Shown here in pieces: positions 5,312 to 10,963 of a stretch of 10,963 nucleotides of DNA. The position numbers were made by a program, and so were the translations under genes. Location: the NCBI GenBank assembly GCA_910578605.1, contig CAJTQG010000031.1:24680-35642 (forward strand). The letters run 5' to 3'. Positions within the stretch are counted from its first letter, which is position 1; every line of letters starts with the position of its first letter. This stretch comes from an uncultured Lachnospiraceae bacterium. GTDB lineage: Bacteria > Bacillota > Clostridia > Lachnospirales > Lachnospiraceae. Under the pieces are notes generated by a model, which had not been told where the DNA came from, did not search any database, and worked only from the letters and a program-made list of their open reading frames with translations.

Positions 5312-6793
5312 ATGTTTGCAGCAAACGATCGCATTTCATCGCGACAGTTAGAGAGGATGATATTTGTCCAGGGTGTGGGCAATGTTTGCATAGTGCTGCC
5401 CTACTGGTGCAGCCGGATTGCTGGTAAAAGCGCCATGCTATTATATGCCAGTGTGATGGCAGTTGGTATTGTGTATGGATTACTATGTCTGTGGTGGAGT
5501 AATTGTAGAGGAAAACAGATCTGCAGAATCAAAGAAGCTTTATGGTATAGGAAGGGACTTGGGAGCCTTTGTGCTATAAAATATTTATTTTTGGCGGTGG
5601 TGCTCTTATTATTTTCCACATATATGATTATGGATGTTCTGCTGCCCGAGGTAAATTGGTGGATGGTGATGCTTCTTTTTGCTACTGTTGGAGGCTTTGC
5701 TGCATGCCAAGGCACAGAGGCAAGGGCAAGGACAGCAGAATGTATTTATATAATATGGCTGCTTGTTTTTGTAGTTATGGCAGTTTTGCTTTTGATTGGG
5801 CTTCCGGAAAAATGGGGACAAAGGCTTGACTGGTCCAAGGAGACTAATTTGTTTACTATAGTAGTGTTGGTCATGCTTGCCACGCCATTTGATATATTGT
5901 TGTTTTCTCAAAAGAATATAGGAAATGAAATACGGCAGAAAAAACTTTTGTTCAATATGCTGTCTATAGCAGCTATTGGGATTGTATTATTTTATGCTAC
6001 ATTGAGAAGCGGTATGCTGGGGAGCGTGTGGTATAACAGCGATAATAGAATTCACACTTTGGAATATATTAAAATGCTGAAGGTTTCAGGGTGGAATATA
6101 TGGGGGTTGGAGTCAATATGGGTGCTGTCCCTTCTTGGTAGTATGCTGCTGCAGTTTTCCTCCTTTTTGCAGATAAGCGGAGAAATATTTACCCATGGTC
6201 TGCAAAAAAAACAAAAACAGTGGTTTATCTGTATTTTAACAGCGGCAATTTGGGTGAGCGGAGTGGTGTTTGCAGGAAAAGAATGGGTGCTTCCCGTTGC
6301 TGATAAGAAAACGCAGAAGGTACAGTTGGAGGAGCGTTCTTTTGTGAGAGCAATGTATATCAGCGCTGGGGTGAATGAATATCAGGTTCTGTTTGATTTT
6401 GCTGACTTAAATGATTATACACAAAATGAGATTCACACCCAGAGTGAATATACGGCTAAGGGAGACAGCTTAAAAGAATGTATTAGAGAATATGAGAAGA
6501 TGACAGGATATTTTGTAGATTTTACTCATTTGCAGGCCATATTATTTCCAAAGGATATATTAAAAGAGGATGTGGATAAGGTTATCCTGGAAATGTCTGA
6601 AATACAGGGAATCAGCGGTGAGACTGCCTTGTATCAGGTTCCGAAAACAGTGGGGAAAATGGAAGCCTATGTGAAGAATATAGAGGACAGTATGGGGGAT
6701 GTGATTGAGCGGCGAATGAAAAAAAATCCTATGTACCTCTATCAGTATGGCAGTACAGGTTACAATATACTGCCGGAACTGGAATTAGAGTAA
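5312..6793 (+). CDS. GerB-type spore germination permease with C-terminal GerC-like domain
   Basis: B-subunit-like germinant receptor protein of the amino acid/polyamine (APC) transporter fold. Starting at ATG 5312 it has 493 residues, well above the roughly 360-370 usual for GerB proteins. Residues 8-30 (ISSRQLERMIFVQGVGNVCI and on) match the typical GerB start. About nine hydrophobic segments run to residue 321. The extra C-terminal part (about 337-493) is soluble. It resembles the N-terminal domain of Ger(x)C lipoproteins: EERSFVRAMYISAGV, VLFDFADLND, then AKGDSLKECIREYEK and FTHLQAILFPKDIL. That comparison is from memory of the family pattern, not a search. No lipobox and no full GerC C-terminal domain are visible. 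It follows the A subunit after 149 bases containing a 10-bp repeat array. If nine segments is right and the N-terminus is inside, the extra domain would face outward, where GerC normally sits; this is inference. Confidence 0.85.
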   Translation: MFAANDRISSRQLERMIFVQGVGNVCIVLPYWCSRIAGKSAMLLYASVMAVGIVYGLLCLWWSNCRGKQICRIKEALWYRKGLGSLCAIKYLFLAVVLLLFSTYMIMDVLLPEVNWWMVMLLFATVGGFAACQGTEARARTAECIYIIWLLVFVVMAVLLLIGLPEKWGQRLDWSKETNLFTIVVLVMLATPFDILLFSQKNIGNEIRQKKLLFNMLSIAAIGIVLFYATLRSGMLGSVWYNSDNRIHTLEYIKMLKVSGWNIWGLESIWVLSLLGSMLLQFSSFLQISGEIFTHGLQKKQKQWFICILTAAIWVSGVVFAGKEWVLPVADKKTQKVQLEERSFVRAMYISAGVNEYQVLFDFADLNDYTQNEIHTQSEYTAKGDSLKECIREYEKMTGYFVDFTHLQAILFPKDILKEDVDKVILEMSEIQGISGETALYQVPKTVGKMEAYVKNIEDSMGDVIERRMKKNPMYLYQYGSTGYNILPELELE

Positions 6794-6837
6794 GATGGTT
6801 GTAAGTTATTTTGTAGGGGTATTTAGTAAGGGAAGAA

Positions 6838-7548
6838 CTATTTTTTTGCAGGCAGCTTAATGGGGACAGGGGCGTCTATTGTCATACTGTTTGTTGATAC
6901 ATTACATGTGTATGCCAACAATTTTACACCGGCTTTTGCAGATGCACAGAGTGCCTCTGCAAATTCGGGGTGGGTAGCTATGTTTGGTTCCAATGAGACA
7001 GCTCTTTGCATTTGTATGACAAAGAACAGATAAGCATGGTAGCCCTCCTTTATGCTGTCAATTAACTCATAAATATGTTTCACTCCTCTCTGGGTAGGGG
7101 CGTCGGGAAAGCGGACAATGCCATTTTCTTCTAGTGTGACTCCTTTTATTTCTATAAATGCTTTTGTATTATTATAGGAAGCAAATAAGTCAAAGCGGGA
7201 ATTGTGATAGGTGACTTCAGTTTTAAGATTTGCATTGGAAGGAAATAGGTTTCCCTTTTGTATCCATTCGTATACAACTTTGTTTGGAGCCTGGGAATCC
7301 ATATTGATAAGGAGAGATTTGCCATCAGGTAATTTTTTTTCTACAGCGATTACATCATAACCTGTCTTGCGGTTTGTATGCAAACGGCAATCTTCCAAAT
7401 ATACGGTGCAGCCGGGAACAAGGAGCTCCTTGCAGCGACCGGTATTTTTTACATGGCATATTTCTTCTTTGTCGTGAATCAGCACATGGGCAATAAAGCG
7501 ATTGGGGCGTTTGATGAAAATGCCCTTACATACATTTTGATATATCAT
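6838..7548 (-). CDS. sfsA: SfsA family protein (sugar fermentation stimulation protein homolog)
   Basis: SfsA proteins were named from a maltose-metabolism effect in E. coli, where DNA binding was reported. Their fold contains a PD-(D/E)xK nuclease-like motif and the cellular role remains unclear. The 236 residues match the family. Visible signatures are FIKRPNRFIA (11-20), HVKNTGRCKELLVPG (32-46), NMDSQAPN (82-89), SRFDLF (117-122) with Asp120, FIEIKG (131-136) with Glu133 and Lys135, and RFPDAPTQRG (146-155). Asp120 plus Glu-x-Lys is the expected metal-binding arrangement. GGAGG lies 6 bases upstream of the ATG at 7548 on this strand. It converges on the germination permease, with 44 bases between stops and no clear terminator there. 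Its promoter is probably at 7692-7720. Confidence 0.95.
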   Translation of the reverse strand: MIYQNVCKGIFIKRPNRFIAHVLIHDKEEICHVKNTGRCKELLVPGCTVYLEDCRLHTNRKTGYDVIAVEKKLPDGKSLLINMDSQAPNKVVYEWIQKGNLFPSNANLKTEVTYHNSRFDLFASYNNTKAFIEIKGVTLEENGIVRFPDAPTQRGVKHIYELIDSIKEGYHAYLFFVIQMQRAVSLEPNIATHPEFAEALCASAKAGVKLLAYTCNVSTNSMTIDAPVPIKLPAKK

Positions 7549-7691
7549 ATTAATCCTCCATTCCGAGAACGTATTTTGCCTTCAACTAATGCATATGGAT
7601 TGCTTTATTGCTTTGCAATTTCCGCAAACCTGTAAACATACGAACTCCACTAAATTTTTTTATCAATCTATAAAAATTTAAGGTAACACTA

Positions 7692-7720
7692 ATTATACAA
7701 TGTGTAGGGTGAAATGTAAA
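7692..7720 (-). promoter_or_regulatory. Sigma-A promoter of sfsA
   Basis: On the minus strand TTTACA (7715-7720) and a perfect TATAAT (7692-7697) are separated by 17 bases. Transcription would start near 7685 and give a leader of about 137 nt. The -35 box abuts the T-run of a hairpin at 7723-7739. Confidence 0.65.
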
Positions 7721-7739
7721 AAGGGAATTTTTAATTCCC
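7718..7739 (-). terminator. Terminator-like hairpin reading toward sfsA
   Basis: GGGAATT (7723-7729), a 3-base loop and AATTCCC (7733-7739) form a perfect 7-bp stem. On the minus strand it is followed by five T (7718-7722). The shape is that of a Rho-independent terminator for a minus-strand transcript arising between here and the CotH-family promoter. No gene ends there, so it may belong to a small RNA or a decayed gene, or insulate the sfsA promoter. Confidence 0.45.
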
Positions 7740-7827
7740 CATTCAGACAAATCCTCCCAAAGCAATCATTCAAAGCAATCACTATGCTCAAAAAACTGCG
7801 AAATTCTGCCTATCGTTTGTTTATACA

Positions 7828-7847
7828 AGATAAATTTAAATTTATCT
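7828..7847. repeat. 20-bp perfect palindrome
   Basis: AGATAAATTTAAATTTATCT is fully self-complementary with no loop. If a one-base bulge is allowed, ACA/TGT pairing continues outside it. It lies in the unassigned part of the intergenic region, about 170 bp upstream of the CotH-family -35 box. It could be a dimeric regulator site. Confidence 0.6.
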
Positions 7848-8016
7848 GTGTTTCAATATCCACAGTTTTGAAGGCCCTAATATTTTTTGTAAAAAATTCA
7901 ATATTTAACACTCAAAGTAATAGTTCTATTCGCAGGGCAGGAACGTGCCAAATTGTGCATTCCGTAAGAATATGATTCAGGGGTGAGGGCGGCAGAAACC
8001 TAAAGTGTTTGGCTAG

Positions 8017-8045
8017 TTGACGGCAAGAATAATACATTATATAAT
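8017..8045 (+). promoter_or_regulatory. Near-consensus sigma-A promoter of the CotH-family gene
   Basis: TTGACG (8017-8022) and TATAAT (8040-8045) are separated by exactly 17 bases, matching the consensus at 11 of 12 positions. Transcription would start near 8052, leaving a leader of about 27 nt with AGGAGG in it. Confidence 0.8.
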
Positions 8046-8064
8046 TTTTAACAAATTATACAAT

Positions 8065-8070
8065 AGGAGG
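8065..8070 (+). promoter_or_regulatory. Ribosome binding site deciding the TTG start
   Basis: A full AGGAGG lies 8 bases before TTG 8079. The encoded Met-Lys-Lys-hydrophobic start is the expected beginning of an exported protein, which supports this non-ATG codon. Confidence 0.7.
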
Positions 8071-8078
8071 ACGTTGTA

Positions 8079-10718
8079 TTGAAAAAAACGATTGGGATAG
8101 CATGCTGTATTGTGTTGGCGGTAGCGTTGTTTTTTTTCGTCATGGCACAATTTCAGCATGAGACGGTTCAACATGAGACGGTGGTGGAAAATGAAGAAGA
8201 TACAACAGATTTAACGTATCAGGTGCTAGAAGGGGATGAAAGTCAGTGGTGGGTTCAAACACCAAAATCGCTCAAATACTCCATGTCAGAAAAAAACACA
8301 GTGGTTACTTTTTTCGTCAAAGCGATCACCTATGTGGAATTGGCAGTTGAATTGAATCAGGGTGGAGATTATATTACAGCAGGAACGGACCATACGGCCT
8401 GGACTTATCCAGAACGATTGGAGACAACAATAGAAAAGACCGGCGGCAGTCCTCAGATTTCACAATTTGAAAAAGGGCAGAGCTATACTATTACGGTGAC
8501 AAGGAAGGATTATAAAGAGGTTGATAAGGATAAGACGGACTATGAGATTATTATAAAAAATTCAACAACAGAGGCCATATATGAAACTTTTTCTATAAAA
8601 AATTCTGTATTGACAGGAGATGCTTCGCTATATCTGATGGCTCAGGTGGGAAGTTTTGAGATGCGCTCTGATTCTCTTCCAAAAGCCATTCATGGTGCTG
8701 AGCGGACAAAGTGGGTTTTGTTGTCAGATGTGAATAATACTCCTCCGACGGATTATGTGATACCAGAAGGACTAGTAAGGGACGGGAAAGATAAAGCATA
8801 CGAAAAGTATTTTCCGAAAGAATCCATTCAGACAGTAAAAGTAGAGATGGATGAGAATAATCTCAATTATCTGCTCCAGAATGCAGGAGAAAAACCATCT
8901 GTTATGGCAAATAGTGTTACGATTGGAGATGCTGGGCCAGTTGGGTATGTGGGGATAAAAACAAAAGGAAATTACACCTTGTCTGCAACGAATGAAACCG
9001 ACAGCGACAGGTTTTCCTTTACCTTGAATTTTGGTAAATATATTAAGAAAGAACAGTATGGTGCAAAGCAGAATTTTTATGGATGCCGAAAGATTAGTTT
9101 TAATAACTGTTTGTTTGATAAAACTATTATGAAAGAATACAATGCTATGCGGCTCATGGATGAAATGGGATTGCCTACGCCACAGTACAGTCTGGCAAAA
9201 TTGTATATCAATGACCAATATTATGGTGTGTATTTTATGGTGGAGGCCATGGATACTGCTATTATAGAGCGTTATCAAAATGTTTCTTCAAAAAATGTAA
9301 GTGATTATCTGACAAAACCATCTTATACGAATATGACATATCATTTTGAAACTGAGCTGGAACAGTGCTTAGAAGGAAATGCAGGGCATGAATTTACGAT
9401 GGAAGCACTGAGACAGGCAGGACTGCTAGTGCAGGATGGGGATGGGAATTATTGTGCGGATGGAATATTGAAGAATTATTCTGGTATTTGGGAATCACAG
9501 GATGACACATTACAGGATGTGGCAGAGATGCTCCCCAAGGTGCTTACATGGAACCGCAAAATTCAGCTTCTCAGTGAAGGGAAAGATTTTGATGGAAAGA
9601 AAATCGACGTAAACAGTGATAGATATCTGGAATTGCTGGAGTCGGTGATGGATACGGATGAGGCGGCAAGATATTTTGCCACACACAGTTTTCTCGTTCA
9701 GTTGGATAACATGTTTACATGGAAACAGAATTATGGCTTGTATGTGGATATGCAGGGAAAATCTTTGCTAGTTCCGTGGGACTATGATTTGGCATGGGGA
9801 ACAGCAAGCTGGTCAGGGTATAATTCGGCAGAGCAGGTGATAAACTGGGACAGGGATAAAATGTATCCGAATAATTTCCAAAATGAATATGGTGAGTATA
9901 ACACCATGTCTATGGAAGATATTTACGAGCATGCTCCTTTGTTCCATGTAATCTGGCAGAATGCAAAACTGTTAAAGAAGTATTATACATATATGGAAGA
10001 TTGTGCGAAACTTGTATCTCTTGGGGGAACTACATCCGACGGAGAAAAGGTGGAGCCGGCACGATTTGTAAAGACAATAGAGGCCTATTATCCCCAGGTT
10101 ACAGAGGCGGCAAAGACGGACAATCTGAGGGAAAATGTATATTATGTGGGTGGAATAGACCAACCGGAAAGTTCAAAACAGGGTATTCCGATATTAAAGG
10201 AACTTATTTCCAGAAGGGCAGTGAGTGTATGGCTGCAGACACATGGCAAAAAGGCAGATGTGACAGGATATGCATGCGATATCTTAAAAATTGGCACTAA
10301 TTTTAGCGTTGCGTATAAGGATGCCATACGCCAGGGAAAGGAGAGGATACCGTCAGTGAAAGGGCCGCTTACAGTGGTAGATGAAGGCACAGGTATATTT
10401 GCCACGGTTTCCTATCCAATTAGTAATAAAGAGGCATGGCTCCAGGTGGAACAACTTGCCCCAGAACAGAATGAATATAAAAAAATCAGCCAGAAATTGA
10501 AAAATCCTGTGATTTACAAAATAAACCTGGCAAATGCAGGCAGTCTGACTTCGGATTATAAATTGTATATTCCTGTTTCGCCCAAAAAAACAAATGCGAA
10601 GATATATGCTTATGCTGCTGATACAGGTAAGCTGCAGGAATTGAAGGCAGACATATATGACAATGTATATTGTGTGACAGGGGCTGGTTTTTCGTATATC
10701 GCTGTGGCTGAAAGTTGA
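8079..10718 (+). CDS. CotH-family (CotH kinase-like) membrane-anchored extracytoplasmic protein
   Basis: The 879-residue protein has a Lys-Lys start and one hydrophobic segment (4-23), a signal peptide or anchor without a lipobox, so the body is extracytoplasmic. Residues 45-200 form a beta-rich domain I do not recognise. About 247-715 is the CotH domain: GIKTKGNYTL (292-301), ISFNN (339-343), LPTPQYSLAKLYINDQYYGV (365-384), LVQLDNMFTWKQNYGLY (539-555) and VPWDYDLAWG (565-574). Asp543 and Asp568/Asp570 are the probable catalytic and metal residues. B. subtilis CotH phosphorylates coat proteins, but the family is broader and includes surface proteins. The C-terminal 150 residues resemble the Ig-like end domain of clostridial surface proteins (IYAYAADTGKLQEL, FSYIAVAES). 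A vegetative-type promoter and its own terminator suggest a single-gene unit not restricted to the mother cell. The start is TTG. Codons 26-35 contain a 15-bp tandem duplication (QHETV twice). Confidence 0.88.
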   Translation: MKKTIGIACCIVLAVALFFFVMAQFQHETVQHETVVENEEDTTDLTYQVLEGDESQWWVQTPKSLKYSMSEKNTVVTFFVKAITYVELAVELNQGGDYITAGTDHTAWTYPERLETTIEKTGGSPQISQFEKGQSYTITVTRKDYKEVDKDKTDYEIIIKNSTTEAIYETFSIKNSVLTGDASLYLMAQVGSFEMRSDSLPKAIHGAERTKWVLLSDVNNTPPTDYVIPEGLVRDGKDKAYEKYFPKESIQTVKVEMDENNLNYLLQNAGEKPSVMANSVTIGDAGPVGYVGIKTKGNYTLSATNETDSDRFSFTLNFGKYIKKEQYGAKQNFYGCRKISFNNCLFDKTIMKEYNAMRLMDEMGLPTPQYSLAKLYINDQYYGVYFMVEAMDTAIIERYQNVSSKNVSDYLTKPSYTNMTYHFETELEQCLEGNAGHEFTMEALRQAGLLVQDGDGNYCADGILKNYSGIWESQDDTLQDVAEMLPKVLTWNRKIQLLSEGKDFDGKKIDVNSDRYLELLESVMDTDEAARYFATHSFLVQLDNMFTWKQNYGLYVDMQGKSLLVPWDYDLAWGTASWSGYNSAEQVINWDRDKMYPNNFQNEYGEYNTMSMEDIYEHAPLFHVIWQNAKLLKKYYTYMEDCAKLVSLGGTTSDGEKVEPARFVKTIEAYYPQVTEAAKTDNLRENVYYVGGIDQPESSKQGIPILKELISRRAVSVWLQTHGKKADVTGYACDILKIGTNFSVAYKDAIRQGKERIPSVKGPLTVVDEGTGIFATVSYPISNKEAWLQVEQLAPEQNEYKKISQKLKNPVIYKINLANAGSLTSDYKLYIPVSPKKTNAKIYAYAADTGKLQELKADIYDNVYCVTGAGFSYIAVAES

Positions 10719-10727
10719 AAGTGGATT

Positions 10728-10773
10728 GATAGAAATGCTGGACAATGATAAGTCCGGCAGTATCTTCTTTTCT
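10728..10773 (+). terminator. Rho-independent terminator of the CotH-family gene
   Basis: TGCTGGAC (10736-10743) pairs with GTCCGGCA (10752-10759) with one G-T wobble and an 8-base loop. GATA (10728-10731) and TATC (10761-10764) extend it across a small internal loop. T-rich TTCTTTTCTT follows. It begins 9 bases after the stop codon. Confidence 0.75.
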
Positions 10774-10963
10774 TGTATACAATAAAAATGTAAGCTGAGG
10801 CAAAAAATTAAATAAAAAACGCTTGCATTTTTGATATAAATGATAGAATGGAATAAATAAATCATAAAATATATCTTGAAACGTTTAATGTAAATTTAAT
10901 AGAAAATTTAATGTATCATGAAAGATATAGTGGGGTTTTTATTATAATTTTAGCAGAACACTA
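10774..10963. other. AT-rich non-coding tail, possible promoter region of a gene beyond the window
   Basis: No coding frame is supported here. TTGCAT (10823-10828) and TAGAAT (10844-10849) resemble promoter boxes, but the 15-base spacer is short. A TATAAT at 10943-10948 lacks a clear -35 box. TATATCTT (10870-10877) and AAGATATA (10922-10929) form an 8-bp inverted repeat across about 44 bases, and TTTAATGTA occurs twice between them. The stretch may be the leader of the next gene. Confidence 0.4.

Larger units (their letters stand above)
7599..7781. repeat. Two pairs of octamers in inverted orientation
   Basis: ATTGCTTT occurs twice in tandem at 7599-7606 and 7607-7614. Its reverse complement AAAGCAAT occurs twice at 7759-7766 and 7772-7779. 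The second pair sits inside an 11-bp direct repeat, CAAAGCAATCA (7758-7768 and 7771-7781), with a 13-base period. The two pairs flank the sfsA promoter (7692-7720). This could be a set of regulator sites; no known regulator can be named. Confidence 0.55.
7549..8078. other. 530-bp intergenic region between sfsA and the CotH-family gene
   Basis: This region holds the divergent promoters of sfsA and the CotH-family gene plus several dyads and repeats listed separately. The sfsA leader (7549-7690) contains an AT-only inverted repeat, TAAATTTTT at 7651-7659 with AAAAATTTA at 7672-7680. The stretch 7740-8016 lies outside both transcripts and has no gene I can support. Its part 7930-8010 is clearly richer in G and C than the surroundings and contains GGCA/TGCC pairings. 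I could not match it to a riboswitch class I know. The 91-codon open frame at 7700-7975 has no ribosome binding site and a composition unlike the neighbouring genes. Confidence 0.7.

Noticed and set aside
4646..5391. Minus-strand frames under the germination genes, including one rich in Phe/Ser
   Set aside because: They are the complement of the coding region and of the A-rich repeat; the Phe/Ser richness simply reflects the repeat.
6825..6847. Hairpin TAGT/ACTA with seven T between the convergent permease and sfsA genes
   Set aside because: The stem has only four A/T-rich pairs, and the T run is part of the sfsA coding end.
7700..7975. 91-codon open frame on the plus strand
   Set aside because: It has no ribosome binding site, starts inside the sfsA promoter and contains the 20-bp palindrome; it has no recognisable domain.
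7930..8010. Riboswitch such as cyclic-di-GMP, glycine or T-box upstream of the CotH-family gene
   Set aside because: None of the conserved core motifs is present, and the stretch lies upstream of the promoter rather than in the transcript.
9972..10865. Open frames on both strands within and after the 3' half of the CotH-family gene
   Set aside because: They are shadows of the large coding frame, without ribosome binding sites or domain matches.

Overview
The window looks like chromosomal DNA from a low-GC, endospore-forming Clostridia member, most likely a gut Lachnospiraceae-type organism. The reasons are AT-rich spacers, strong GGAGG-type ribosome binding sites, sigma-A-type promoters with 17-bp spacers, a GerA-family germination locus, a CotH-family protein, and an ispE gene followed by a GntR/FCD regulator. 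The genus assignment is inference. I see no rRNA, tRNA, CRISPR array, phage gene or intact insertion sequence.

Left part (1-1540, minus strand). A conserved protein of unknown function (59-646) has a typical terminator downstream and, upstream, a sequence close to the flagellar sigma-D/sigma-28 promoter consensus. Next is a single-gene unit for a small HD-domain phosphohydrolase-like protein (951-1421) with a very strong terminator.

Middle (1560-6793, plus strand). ispE starts at a GTG and sits behind a good sigma-A promoter whose -35 box lies inside a perfect inverted repeat that could be an operator. A GntR/FCD regulator follows and ends in a strong terminator. After it comes a two-gene germinant-receptor locus. 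The first gene encodes a GerA-family A subunit. The second encodes a GerB-type permease with an extra C-terminal domain resembling the N-terminal domain of the GerC lipoprotein, so B and part of C appear fused. Between the two genes lies a tandem array of a 10-bp A-tract repeat ending about 25 bp before the second start codon.

Right part (6838-10963). sfsA runs convergently to the germination genes. A 530-bp non-coding region follows, with the divergent promoters of sfsA (minus) and the CotH-family gene (plus) at its two ends. Between them are paired octamers, a 20-bp palindrome and hairpins that I cannot assign. The CotH-family gene encodes an 879-residue, membrane-anchored, extracytoplasmic protein with kinase-like motifs and a C-terminal surface-protein-like domain. 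It has a near-consensus vegetative promoter and its own terminator. The last 190 bases are AT-rich and non-coding.

The most unusual items are the permease/GerC-like fusion with its phased repeat, the sigma-D-like promoter on the unknown gene, the dyad over the ispE promoter, and the structured sfsA-cotH intergenic region.
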